Source: JBBRMW01 sp038239365
GTDB lineage: Bacteria; Chloroflexota; Anaerolineae; Aggregatilineales; UBA2796
NCBI GenBank assembly: GCA_038239365.1
Contig: JBBSEU010000049.1
Span: forward strand, 1-24,121
Reading direction: 5' to 3'
DNA length: 24,121 bases
Position 1 is the first letter of the stretch, and the number at the start of each line of letters is the position of its first letter. The notes beneath the pieces were generated by a model. The model made no database searches. It was not told where the DNA came from and saw only the letters and a program-made list of their open reading frames with translations. Shown here piece after piece: positions 7,222 through 15,605 of the stretch. The translations under genes and the position numbers were made by a program.

Positions 7222-8645
7222 AGTGGCCGCGTTTGTCTCTGCGTTGGCAGTTAATGATCAGCTATTTACCACTGCTGCTGACGCCGATTCTCGTGTTCAG
7301 CATCGTGACCCAAAGCGTCGCGGAGCATGGCCTCTCAGTGCTGGTCACACAGGAAGCCGAACGTCGCGCGCGCTACTTTAGCACTGCATTTGCCGACTAT
7401 TATTCGGAAAACAAAACGTGGTCAGGGGCATTGAATTTGTTGGATACGCCCGCCAAATGGCCTCGCCCGCGCACGCCGATCATGCCCCCTAAGACTGCGG
7501 CGGCTAAAGCTAATCCTGTGGACGACAAACCCAAGCCGCCCAAGCCGGAACAAGTGATCGTCGTTGATACCAACAATGTGATCGTCGCCAGTGATAGCGA
7601 TAAGCTCGTCGGCCAAACGCTCACCACTGAGGCCATTTCTCACGGAGCGCCACTTTACATCAACGATACCTGGATCGGCACGCTGGTAGTCGGAGCAGCC
7701 TCAGACAGCCTCAGCCAGCAGCAGCGCCAACTCTTTGATGCGATCACCGCCGCGCTGCTCATCTCTGCCGGTGTTTCGCTGCTGCTCACCATAATCATTG
7801 GCTTGTGGTTTTCCGGGCAAATCACCGCGCCGATCAAGCGGTTGATGATCGGCGTTAAGGGGTTGGCAAGTGGTCAATGGTCAACGCCGGTGAAAGTAAC
7901 CGCCCAAAACGAATTTGCCGATCTGACACGCGCCTTCAACGAAATGGCGACGGAAGTGACTCATCAGCAGCAGTTACGACAGCAAATGGTAGCCGATATT
8001 GCCCATGATCTTCGCACACCGCTCAGCGTGATGGCGCTCGAAATTCAGGCGATTCAGGAAGGGATGCAGACGCCCGTCGAAGCGGCGGCCAGCTTGCAGG
8101 AAGAAGTGACCTGGTTGCAGCGACTGGTGAACGATCTGCATATTTTGTCGTTGATGGACGCCGATCAGATGATCTTGCAGCGCGAACCTACCGATCTGAA
8201 CCGCTTCCTGAAAAATGTTTACACTCGCTGGCAATCATTGGCCGAACGTGAAAACCATGCGCTGAATTTTGAAGCATCAACGACACTGCCCATTTCCGCG
8301 ATTGACCCGGATCGAATGCGTCAGGTGTTGGGTAACTTGTTGGATAATGCGATCTACCACACTGAGCCGGGCACGCAGATCACCTTGCGCGCGGCGAATC
8401 GTCACGATCAACTGGTGATCGATGTGACTGATAACGGCGCGGGCATTTATGCTGACGATCTGCCGCATATTTTTGATCGGTTTTATCGGGCGGATCGATC
8501 ACGCAGCCGTAAGAAGAAGCGCAGCGGGAGCGGCCTGGGCTTAAGCATCGCGCATCGATTGGTGGAACTGCACGGCGGCAAGCTGGAAGTATGCAGTCAG
8601 GCCGGGCAAGGCACGACGTTTACGGTCGTCCTGCCCACCTGCTGA
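7218..8645 (+). CDS. Sensor histidine kinase (BaeS-like, HAMP-HisKA-HATPase)
   Basis: The product is 475 residues, in the inner membrane. TM1 is at about 11-31 and TM2 at about 175-198. Between them lies a sensor region of about 140 residues that holds an unusual Pro/Lys-rich stretch (about 90-111, KPKPPKPEQ). Next come HAMP (199-250), the dimerisation/phosphoacceptor helix with H263 (DIAHDLRTPLSVM), and the ATPase domain: N box NLLDNAIYH at 373-381, G1 DNGAGI at 405-410, F box IFDRFYRADRS and G2 GSGLGLSI at 437-444. All catalytic motifs are intact. Its start overlaps the regulator's stop by 4 nt. The stimulus is unknown; the BaeS-like layout and exported neighbours fit cell-envelope sensing, but that is inference. 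Confidence 0.96.
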   Translation: MKWPRLSLRWQLMISYLPLLLTPILVFSIVTQSVAEHGLSVLVTQEAERRARYFSTAFADYYSENKTWSGALNLLDTPAKWPRPRTPIMPPKTAAAKANPVDDKPKPPKPEQVIVVDTNNVIVASDSDKLVGQTLTTEAISHGAPLYINDTWIGTLVVGAASDSLSQQQRQLFDAITAALLISAGVSLLLTIIIGLWFSGQITAPIKRLMIGVKGLASGQWSTPVKVTAQNEFADLTRAFNEMATEVTHQQQLRQQMVADIAHDLRTPLSVMALEIQAIQEGMQTPVEAAASLQEEVTWLQRLVNDLHILSLMDADQMILQREPTDLNRFLKNVYTRWQSLAERENHALNFEASTTLPISAIDPDRMRQVLGNLLDNAIYHTEPGTQITLRAANRHDQLVIDVTDNGAGIYADDLPHIFDRFYRADRSRSRKKKRSGSGLGLSIAHRLVELHGGKLEVCSQAGQGTTFTVVLPTC

Positions 8646-8670
8646 TTTTTGAGCTTTCAACAGCCCGGCA

Positions 8671-10296
8671 CTACTGGTTTTGGAAACGCCGTATCTCTTT
8701 GCCCGTTGCCGCATTCCACAACCGGGCTGTGCCATCGTGATCACTGGATGTGAACACGAGCGCGTCATCTGAGGAAAACGCGACGATCATCAATTCGCAA
8801 TCGTGCCCCACAAATTGGCGTATTTCCTTGCCCGTTGCCACGTCCCACAACCGCGCGATCTGATCGCTGTTGGCACTGAGGGCATATTTGCCATCATGTG
8901 AATAGGCCACATTATAAACAACCGTAAGCGGATCGGTGGCCTCGAACTGGCGTATCTGATTACCGGTTGCCGCATCCCACAGGCGCATCGTACCGTCCAG
9001 TCCGCCTGTCAAAACGATTTTGCCATCCGGCGAAAACGCCGCTCCACAAATGAAGTCTTTGTGGCCGATCAGTTTGTGCAGAACCGCGCCCGTTTCCATA
9101 TCCCAAATGGTCACTGTGGCATCGCTACCGCCCGTCACGACCTGTTTACCATCGGGTGAAACGGCCAAACCGCCGCCTGCCTGCCGAAACGCCTCTTTGA
9201 ATTCGCGGACAACTGCACCGCTGTCCAAATCCCACAAGCGAGTTGTCCCGCTGCGGCCATTGGTCAGCAGTCGCTTACCGTCAGGTGTGAACACGATATT
9301 GATCGCCGTATCATTGTTGGGCGCTGCCAATTTTTTGATGGCCTCATCCGACGTTGTATTCCATATAGTCAAGACGCCGCTTTGGTCTCCGGTAACGATC
9401 AGGTGACTATCCGGCGAATAAGCTACGCTGAAGATAACCGCGCCCGGAGTCTTAAACTCGCGTATTTTGCCGCCTGTTTGGGCATCAAACAGCAGTCCCG
9501 TGCCATTCAGATAACCCATGAAGACCGTCTTATCATCTGGTGCCAGCGCCGAATACATCAACTGGCTTCGTGGGGTGGGTGTCGGTGCGACGGAGGTTTT
9601 GGGCGGTTGAACGGTTGGCGCAGCAATCACCGCAAATGCAATCGGGATGATGTAATATTTTTGGCGATCCCCCTCTGCCGTCCAGCCCTTGAGCGCGGCA
9701 CTGACTTTAATCTCCCACCACACATAGCCTTCGGTGCAAACGGGGCCGCCCGTCACCGTAAATTGCGTGTTTTCAGGGATATTGCTCAACACTTTACCAC
9801 TGGTTGAGGCCGAGTCGCGGAGCCGTGCCGAGTTGGGCGTTGTGCCCGCTTTGGCAGGGCGCACCAATCCAGTTGCACCCACCGCGAAGCGGGTTAGCGG
9901 CGCGTTGGGGCAATCGACTTTGGCCGAGGCTATCGGATCGATGAAGTAGTTTTCCTTGCTGCCTTCGGCTGTCCAGCCTGTCACCTGATCGTCTGTCGTG
10001 ATCTGCCACCAGGTGAAGCCATCAGCGCATTGTGGCCCATCAACCACTGTGAATTGAGCGCCCGTTTGCATTTGCAGGATGATCAAGCCACGCCGTCCGG
10101 CCTGATCGCGGACACGTACCGGGATGGCGCTTTCGCCGGGCTTCACGGGCAGCACGGCACCACGCATTCCAATGCTGAAACGTGCTGGCGGCGCATCGGC
10201 ACAGGCGGATTGTTGAGCGTGTACGGGGGTCATAACCAATGGCGAACCCATAATAAGCAAAACAATAGCTAACACGATTACAAAAAATCTACGCAT
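8671..10296 (-). CDS. Secreted protein: two SH3-like domains plus seven WD40 repeats
   Basis: The chosen start is the ATG at 10296, because AAAGG lies 7 nt before it. An in-frame ATG at 10311 would add five residues ahead of the signal peptide. The 541-residue product has a signal peptide ending near HAQQ (about residue 29). Two related SH3-like domains follow (about 32-120 and 129-219), each with C..AP..RF..G, RVRD/RLRD, a FTV..GP.C..G..WW core and a GWTAEG close. A Pro/Thr linker leads to seven WD40 repeats (about 246-541), counted by their seven LWD/IWD/LFD-type ends, enough for one closed propeller. It probably acts outside the membrane as a binding scaffold. The SH3-like pair is widespread in Chloroflexota exported proteins; the ligand is unknown. 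It converges on the histidine kinase, with only 25 nt between the stops. Confidence 0.88.
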   Translation of the reverse strand: MRRFFVIVLAIVLLIMGSPLVMTPVHAQQSACADAPPARFSIGMRGAVLPVKPGESAIPVRVRDQAGRRGLIILQMQTGAQFTVVDGPQCADGFTWWQITTDDQVTGWTAEGSKENYFIDPIASAKVDCPNAPLTRFAVGATGLVRPAKAGTTPNSARLRDSASTSGKVLSNIPENTQFTVTGGPVCTEGYVWWEIKVSAALKGWTAEGDRQKYYIIPIAFAVIAAPTVQPPKTSVAPTPTPRSQLMYSALAPDDKTVFMGYLNGTGLLFDAQTGGKIREFKTPGAVIFSVAYSPDSHLIVTGDQSGVLTIWNTTSDEAIKKLAAPNNDTAINIVFTPDGKRLLTNGRSGTTRLWDLDSGAVVREFKEAFRQAGGGLAVSPDGKQVVTGGSDATVTIWDMETGAVLHKLIGHKDFICGAAFSPDGKIVLTGGLDGTMRLWDAATGNQIRQFEATDPLTVVYNVAYSHDGKYALSANSDQIARLWDVATGKEIRQFVGHDCELMIVAFSSDDALVFTSSDHDGTARLWNAATGKEIRRFQNQ

Positions 10297-10389
10297 TTTT
10301 GTACCTTTCATGAAAAGAACCTGTGTAGTTTGTAAATCATTATTGTGTACATTTTTTATCGTGAGGGAAGCGGATGCCTGGCTTGATCT

Positions 10390-10421
10390 AAAAGGGAACG
10401 TATATTATTACGTTCCCTTTT
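10390..10421 (-). terminator. Strong hairpin terminator after the PA14/SH3 gene
   Basis: A perfect 13-bp inverted repeat, AAAAGGGAACGTA / TACGTTCCCTTTT, with a 6-nt loop lies 47 nt after the stop of the minus-strand gene at 10469-11500. On the minus strand the stem ends in TTTT, as in intrinsic terminators. The symmetric A/T ends could also let it act on the plus strand. Confidence 0.75.
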
Positions 10422-10468
10422 GAGAAGTTATGCCCGCTGCTTAACTAGCGGAAGTCAGGATGAGCGGC

Positions 10469-11500
10469 TTAGTTCGCCCGACGCGGCAAACTCCCCAGAT
10501 CACCGACAGTCACGGTGATATAGGGCACATACACCCAGCCTTGCAATCCACCACTGGCGCTGATGAACACCCACGCCCGGTTGACGCCAAGTGCCAGTAC
10601 CTTGAAACTTTCACCCTCATTGAGCGAACCGATCTTCTTAGTATTTTTGCGGCTTGGGCCATCCCGAACAATCACCGCAAAACGTGCGACAGCCTGCACA
10701 TCCGGGACGGCAATCGGTGAGGCCGCCGGTGCCTGACTCGTCGCCAGCTTGCTTGCATCACCGGCGAACAGGTACAGGTTGCGGCGGAAGACCCAGCCCT
10801 GACGGCCATCCTTAAGCTGGATCAGATACCATGTGCCGTCACCGTTCGATTTGAGGACGACGAACTGATCGCCGAAGAAAATCTGAGCAATCGGCGGATT
10901 ATTGGTACTCGGATCGCTGCGAACGTTCGCCGTATCGACGCGCACTTCGGCTTTCATCGTTGGTGAAGGCGGGGGAACTGCTGTCGCGTTGGGGGCAACC
11001 GTCACGCCAATGGCCGAAATGGGCGTCCAATCGAACAACGCGCCTGCTAAGCCTGTCCCCGCGAAATACTCAACGCGCAAATTATGATTGCCTGCGCCCA
11101 GGTTTACATCCGTCGTATAAACCTGAAAGCTGCCAACCGCGTTGAATTGATTGAGAACCTGTACATCATCAATGAAAACGCGAATGCCATCTTCCGCGCC
11201 CGCCCGGAAACGATAGGCTCCGGCCAGGAAGTTCTGAGTCAGCGTCCAGCGCGCGCTGAAATTATCGGCGGGAATGGCCGCATCCGGCGAACCCGATCCC
11301 CAGTTGAAACTGATGATCGGGTCAGTGCGCGTGATCGTCGGGTTGCCAGACAACGAATTGTTATTCCAGTATTGCCCCAGCCAGTTGAAACCCGTGTCCG
11401 CCGAAACAGGCGTCACACTCAGGATGGTCAACAGCGTCAGCATCACGCACAGGCCAACCAGTGCCAGGCGAGTCAGGTGCTTGGTGATGGGATTAGTCAT
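10469..11500 (-). CDS. Secreted protein: PA14 domain plus two SH3b domains
   Basis: The product is 343 residues from ATG 11500, preceded by AAGGA at 8 nt. Upstream in-frame ATGs at 11524 and 11539 are possible but put extra residues before a typical signal peptide (hydrophobic core about 10-29, cleavage near VSADT at 35). A PA14-like domain (about 39-160) shows WLGQYWNNNSLSGNPTITRTD, the GAYRFRAGAEDGIRVFIDD core and HNLRVEYF. After a Pro-rich linker come two bacterial SH3 domains (about 184-246, ANVRSDPSTN ... GWVFRRNLY; and about 271-330, VRDGPSRKN ... GWVYVPYI). PA14 often binds glycans and SH3b binds peptidoglycan or wall polymers, so an envelope or extracellular matrix role is likely. No catalytic domain is visible. 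Confidence 0.88.
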   Translation of the reverse strand: MTNPITKHLTRLALVGLCVMLTLLTILSVTPVSADTGFNWLGQYWNNNSLSGNPTITRTDPIISFNWGSGSPDAAIPADNFSARWTLTQNFLAGAYRFRAGAEDGIRVFIDDVQVLNQFNAVGSFQVYTTDVNLGAGNHNLRVEYFAGTGLAGALFDWTPISAIGVTVAPNATAVPPPSPTMKAEVRVDTANVRSDPSTNNPPIAQIFFGDQFVVLKSNGDGTWYLIQLKDGRQGWVFRRNLYLFAGDASKLATSQAPAASPIAVPDVQAVARFAVIVRDGPSRKNTKKIGSLNEGESFKVLALGVNRAWVFISASGGLQGWVYVPYITVTVGDLGSLPRRAN

Positions 11501-11576
11501 GCTAAAAGTCCTTTTCAAAAGCATCAAAACGCGCCCCATGATAGCACCCTCTGAGGCTGCCCGCCAAAACGGTCAG

Positions 11577-12773
11577 TCAACCGTCAGGATTCGGCTCAAC
11601 AAGCCCGATCAGCTTCTCCAGGTAGGGCGTTACACTCCAGAATGCTTTCAGTGCTTCGTATTCCTCAATGAATGCCGTGTTGTCCAGATGCTCACGTTTC
11701 ACGGCGCGGATCATCAAGTTTTTATCGGTGTGTTCCGGCGCGACAAATTCCACCACATCCGTTTTGTAACCCATGATGCGAAGGATCAAGGCGCGGAATG
11801 AGTCGGTCAGCAGTTCGGCCATGCGGTGTTTCATAATGCCGTGTCGCAAGACGGGTGCGAAGGGTTCGGCCATTTCCAGTTGATCGAGCTGACCGCGCAG
11901 TTCGTGGTGACAGCACGGCGCAACCAAAATCAGCCGCGAACCGTGCCGAACACCTTGCGCGATAGCCTCATCGGTGGCCGTGTCGCAGGCGTGCAGTGCC
12001 AGCAAAATATCGGGTGGCGCATCGGGCACGTAGTCGATGATCGCGGACTTGCGAAAGCACGCGCCTGCATAACCCAGATGTGCGGCGTGATCGTTATCTC
12101 TATCGATCAGTCCGGCATTGGTATCGACTCCGGTCAGGCGTGCCGGGATACCCCGTACATCGTTCAGATAGTGGTAGGCGGCGAACGACAAGTAGGCCGA
12201 TCCGCAGCCGCAGTCCAGAATATTCACCGGCGAATGATCGAAGCGATCCAGTTCGCCGGTGTGTTCGAGCAGCTTCAAAAACTCGTTGACCTGCGCGAAC
12301 TTGGCGTGCATCGCTGGCCGTACTCTGCCCTGGGCATCCATGATCCCGACTTGCTGCAAAAAGGCATCTGGCTTCTCGGCGGGCAGCGGCAGTTTTTTAT
12401 CGTGATCATGCGAAAGTTCAGCCGCGCGCGGTTCAGCAGGTGCTTGGCGATGAATGATCGGCGTGCCTTTTTTGGTGATCTGAATCTGCAAGTCGTCCGC
12501 TGTTGATTCAAAATGAATCGAACTGAATGGCAGCGCCAACGCTTCATCAAGTTTGGCGGCGGCTTCTGTGTCTCGATAATTCTTGGTGATGTCCTGCCGT
12601 TCCGTGAAGTACGAAAATTGCAAGTGCCGCTCATTTTTGAGCAGCACCGGGCGTACCACGATTTGACGCCAGGACAGTTCCGCGCCGGGTGCTTTGCCCT
12701 TGAGTGTCAATCGAATCAAGGTGTTATTGTCCAGCGCCGCGCGCCGGATCGTGTCTTTGTAGTCAGCAATCAT
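11577..12773 (-). CDS. Class I SAM-dependent methyltransferase (Methyltransf_32-like)
   Basis: The product is 398 residues. The N-terminal half (1-140) is poorly conserved to my eye. The SAM-binding Rossmann domain begins with motif I DCGCGSAYLSF at about 187-197 and an acidic end of strand 2 in GVDTN at 215-219. Next come LHACDTATDE (260-269) and APCCHHEL (285-292). The HACDTATD plus CCHHEL combination is characteristic of the Methyltransf_32 type (METTL25/GSTCD relatives) rather than ubiquinone or rRNA families. The substrate is unknown. It starts 11 nt after the stop of the polyprenyl synthase gene, in the same run, so a link to isoprenoid metabolism is possible but not required. It could equally be an RNA or protein methyltransferase. 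Confidence 0.85.
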   Translation of the reverse strand: MIADYKDTIRRAALDNNTLIRLTLKGKAPGAELSWRQIVVRPVLLKNERHLQFSYFTERQDITKNYRDTEAAAKLDEALALPFSSIHFESTADDLQIQITKKGTPIIHRQAPAEPRAAELSHDHDKKLPLPAEKPDAFLQQVGIMDAQGRVRPAMHAKFAQVNEFLKLLEHTGELDRFDHSPVNILDCGCGSAYLSFAAYHYLNDVRGIPARLTGVDTNAGLIDRDNDHAAHLGYAGACFRKSAIIDYVPDAPPDILLALHACDTATDEAIAQGVRHGSRLILVAPCCHHELRGQLDQLEMAEPFAPVLRHGIMKHRMAELLTDSFRALILRIMGYKTDVVEFVAPEHTDKNLMIRAVKREHLDNTAFIEEYEALKAFWSVTPYLEKLIGLVEPNPDG

Positions 12774-12784
12774 GGTTAGGGTCT

Positions 12785-13882
12785 CTACAACTGACGGTCA
12801 ATAATGTATTCCGCCCACTGCACCAGCAAATCTTTATAAGGTGAGGCAGGCACATTTTCCAGATGCTCAAGCGCCTCCCCAACGTATCGACGGGCGAGTC
12901 CCTGCGTGTAGCCGATGCCATCCAGATCGCGCAGCAAATCAGTAGCGTGCGTGACCTGCTCGGAGGTGGCGTGCAGATCGCCCAGGATCGAGAACAATTC
13001 GGCGCGTTGAGCATCGTTCGCATTTTGCAGTGCGTGATAGACGATCAGCGTCTTTTTGCCTTCTCGAATATCCGCGCCAACCGCTTTACCGATTTGCGCT
13101 TCGCTGCCGATCACACCCAGAATATCATCCTGCAATTGGAAGGCCGTCCCGCATCGGCTACAGAACGTTGCAATGGCGGCGATCAAGGGCGAGTCAGAGG
13201 TGCCCAGGCCAATGGTTGCGCCCGCCTTGCCCGCAAATTCGTACAACACGCCCGTCTTTTTCCAGAGCATCTCGATCACAAGCGGTTCAGTGAGTGACAC
13301 GATCTCTTTTTTGGCGTACTGAATATCCAGCGTTTCGCCTTCAACCAGCATCAGTTGGACGCGCGTTGCCAGTTCGCCGACGAGGTTCAGCACAAGCGCC
13401 GGATCGACATTGAACTTATGATATAGTTCGTGGAACAGCATGTACGCCCATGACTGCTGCACATCACCTGCCAGAATACCAATTGCCTCACCGTAGTGGG
13501 CGGCTTCTTCACCCTCGAAACCAAGTTCTTTTGCACCGCGCGCGGCGAACTCGACATGGACGGTGGGCGCATTACGGCGGCGCACATCCCGATCAATGAT
13601 GTCATCGTGAACGAGTGTCCAGGTGTGGTAGACCTCAATTGCGGCGGCGGCAGGCAGTGCAATCGACTCATCACCACCGACTGCGCCACAGGTCAGCAGC
13701 AGCACAGCCGGGCGCAGCGACTTGCCGCCCATTTTGAGATAGCTCAGCGCGGCGTCGTGAATATGTGCCGGGCTGAATTGTGCCGCGTATTCATTTGTAA
13801 ACAGATAGTTATAGACGCGCTCACGACGCGCGGCCAGTTGTTCAAGCAGAGTGGTGTAGCGTTCGTCGGTTATCGTAACCAA
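12785..13882 (-). CDS. Polyprenyl (trans-isoprenyl) diphosphate synthase
   Basis: The product is 365 residues from a TTG at 13882, with GGGGAAG 5 nt upstream; no earlier start exists before the previous gene's stop. The family signature is complete: GGKSLRPAVLLL (52-63), first Asp-rich motif HDDIIDRD (D93, D94, D97) with RRNAPTVH following, and second Asp-rich motif QLQDDILG followed by GK..GADIREGKKT. It condenses isopentenyl diphosphate with an allylic diphosphate. Five residues before the first Asp is Trp88, a bulky residue that would tend to limit chain length, so a C15-C20 product is my guess. The protein is somewhat longer than the usual 320-350 residues. It lies in a tight run, 18 nt from the upstream phytase-like gene and 11 nt from the methyltransferase. 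Confidence 0.93.
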   Translation of the reverse strand: MVTITDERYTTLLEQLAARRERVYNYLFTNEYAAQFSPAHIHDAALSYLKMGGKSLRPAVLLLTCGAVGGDESIALPAAAAIEVYHTWTLVHDDIIDRDVRRRNAPTVHVEFAARGAKELGFEGEEAAHYGEAIGILAGDVQQSWAYMLFHELYHKFNVDPALVLNLVGELATRVQLMLVEGETLDIQYAKKEIVSLTEPLVIEMLWKKTGVLYEFAGKAGATIGLGTSDSPLIAAIATFCSRCGTAFQLQDDILGVIGSEAQIGKAVGADIREGKKTLIVYHALQNANDAQRAELFSILGDLHATSEQVTHATDLLRDLDGIGYTQGLARRYVGEALEHLENVPASPYKDLLVQWAEYIIDRQL

Positions 13883-13900
13883 AAGGTCTTCCCCGTAGAT

Positions 13901-15070
13901 TTATTCCTGAGCCTGTGGCAACTGCACATCCAGCGGCGTCGCCAGTTTGATGGCGATCAGTTCGGTGTTTTCGGCCACGCCGGAAACGCGCCCGGTGTTA
14001 TTGGGCAGGTGGTTGTTGTTGACCACGATCAACGTAGTAGCGTCGAACGGATACACGCCCGACACATCCTTGAATGGAAAGCTGAATGGCTTCAAACCGA
14101 ACGCGCCTGCCGCCGATCCGAAAACGTTACTCGTGCCAATGTTCGCAGGATCAGCGATGTTCAGCAAGTCGGCAAGCAGGGTTTTGGGCGCGGCAGGATT
14201 CTTATAGTCAATCAAATAAACGCGCTTGATTTTGGCCGCTGCACCCTGTTGATCGTCCTGTTCGATGATCAATGCCTGATGATCGTTGATAATGGTCACA
14301 TCGCTGATCGAGGTGTTTCCGGCATCGGCCTTATACGGAATGGCCGCGCCTTCAAAAGCGCCCGTTCCCAGATTAAGGATGTGGAAACTCATACCGCTAC
14401 CATCTCTGAGGGCGATCAGCAAAAATTTGTTGTCCAGTAAAACGCTGACGCCTTGCAGTGTGCCGCCGCTCAACGAGATCGGGGATTGCAGCACGATTCC
14501 ATCCGGCGAAACATGCAGCAAGGATGGCACATTGGCTTCTGCGATCCAGACTGTGCCGTCATTGGCACGGCTTACCGAACGCGGGTCAAAATCAGCGCCG
14601 AGCAGTTGGCGACCACTTTTCGCCGCATTTTTGATCGGGTTGCTGATCTTCTTACGCGAATCGGAAAGCGTCACCCAGTCCAGCAAATTGACCACGCCCG
14701 AACCGGAAGTCGCCCGCCGCCAATCGATATCAACGACATAGCCGCGCAGCAAACAATCGGGGCTGGTTTTATCGCTCAATAAAAACCAGGTGCCTTTATA
14801 ATCGCCGCGTGTGATCGCACTGAAACTGCCGACGGGTTCACTATCGAACGGCACGGCGATCCCGTTGATGACCTTGTTGGAAGCCAGTGCTACGCCACAA
14901 CGCGGGCCATCCGCAAAGGTTGTCGCGGCTAGCAGTGCCCGCCCGACGAGTGTCACGGCAGGGGCTTGCGCGCGCACCGAAACGCCTATTGGCAAACTGG
15001 CGGCCAGCATCACCAAACCCAACACAACCCAACGCCCAATGCGCTTGATAGTAGTCACAATTGCTGTCAC
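13901..15070 (-). CDS. Secreted esterase/phytase-like beta-propeller protein
   Basis: The product is 389 residues from a GTG at 15070, with AGAGGG about 10 nt upstream. A signal peptide (about 1-35, cleavage near VRAQA) precedes the mature protein. The pattern GADFDPRSVSRANDGTVWIA (158-177), PSLLHVSPDGIVL, ISDVTIINDHQALIIEQDD, and near the end VVNNNHLPNN plus ENTELIAIK is that of the 'esterase-like activity of phytase family' (Phytase-like) domain, a six-bladed propeller. The usual 'WI.DEYGP' acidic patch is changed here to WIAEANVP, so catalytic competence is doubtful. It heads the run phytase-like, prenyl synthase, methyltransferase. A TACAAT -10-like box stands about 32 nt upstream of the start, without a convincing -35. 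Confidence 0.8.
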   Translation of the reverse strand: MTAIVTTIKRIGRWVVLGLVMLAASLPIGVSVRAQAPAVTLVGRALLAATTFADGPRCGVALASNKVINGIAVPFDSEPVGSFSAITRGDYKGTWFLLSDKTSPDCLLRGYVVDIDWRRATSGSGVVNLLDWVTLSDSRKKISNPIKNAAKSGRQLLGADFDPRSVSRANDGTVWIAEANVPSLLHVSPDGIVLQSPISLSGGTLQGVSVLLDNKFLLIALRDGSGMSFHILNLGTGAFEGAAIPYKADAGNTSISDVTIINDHQALIIEQDDQQGAAAKIKRVYLIDYKNPAAPKTLLADLLNIADPANIGTSNVFGSAAGAFGLKPFSFPFKDVSGVYPFDATTLIVVNNNHLPNNTGRVSGVAENTELIAIKLATPLDVQLPQAQE

Positions 15071-15148
15071 GTTGACGGAACCCTCTGCTTTCTAACGCAA
15101 AATTGTAGTCCTCAGCACCAGATCGCGCTACCTCAATTAACGGGGTCT

Positions 15149-15595
15149 TTAGCGGGAAAGTGCAGTACGCAAGGTCACAAGCTGAGCATTGGCGTCGCTC
15201 ATCTTATCGGACACATTGGGTGACGGATTGGCACTGACCGCATTGTTTAGATCGTTGAGCAGGATTTGCAAGCGATTAAAGGCCGTTGGGTTGAGTGGTT
15301 GCAGCGTCCCACTTGCACCATTTAAGGCATCTATCGCTTTGCGAATCGCGCCCGGTGCGCCCGTTTGTGCGGCGGGTGTACCCTTGACGATCTTGGCATA
15401 TTCAATATCGAACAAATCCAAACTTTGCGAGAGGGTAGCCAGCGTTTGAAGTGTGGCAGTTTTATTATCGGTGCTGCTGCCGCGCGGTTGAGCAATCAGT
15501 ACTGCCGCGATGATTACAGTTAGGATAACGGTGATAGCGATGATCAGTGGTAAGCGTCGTCGCCACAGTGGGGCAGATTCACGATAAACGGCCAT
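15149..15595 (-). CDS. Small membrane-anchored protein, unknown function
   Basis: The product is 148 residues from ATG 15595, chosen because AAGGA lies 6 nt before it and it clears the stop of the preceding gene; an in-frame upstream start at 15628 would overlap that gene. A short basic N-terminus is followed by one transmembrane helix (about 16-36, PLIIAITVILTVIIAAVLIAQ). An extracytoplasmic helical region of about 110 residues comes next, rich in Ala, Leu, Asn and Thr (LQTLATLSQSLDLFDIEYAK; AIRKAIDALNGASGTLQPLN; LQILLNDLNNAV). It begins 10 nt after the hydantoinase-like gene ends and is probably the last gene of the FTR1 operon. No family recognised. Confidence 0.7.
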   Translation of the reverse strand: MAVYRESAPLWRRRLPLIIAITVILTVIIAAVLIAQPRGSSTDNKTATLQTLATLSQSLDLFDIEYAKIVKGTPAAQTGAPGAIRKAIDALNGASGTLQPLNPTAFNRLQILLNDLNNAVSANPSPNVSDKMSDANAQLVTLRTALSR

Positions 15596-15605
15596 AGCTA
15601 ATCCT

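Noticed and set aside
13496..14440. A 314-codon plus-strand open frame opposite the prenyl synthase and phytase-like genes.
   Set aside because: Antisense shadow across two well-supported genes; no domain pattern.
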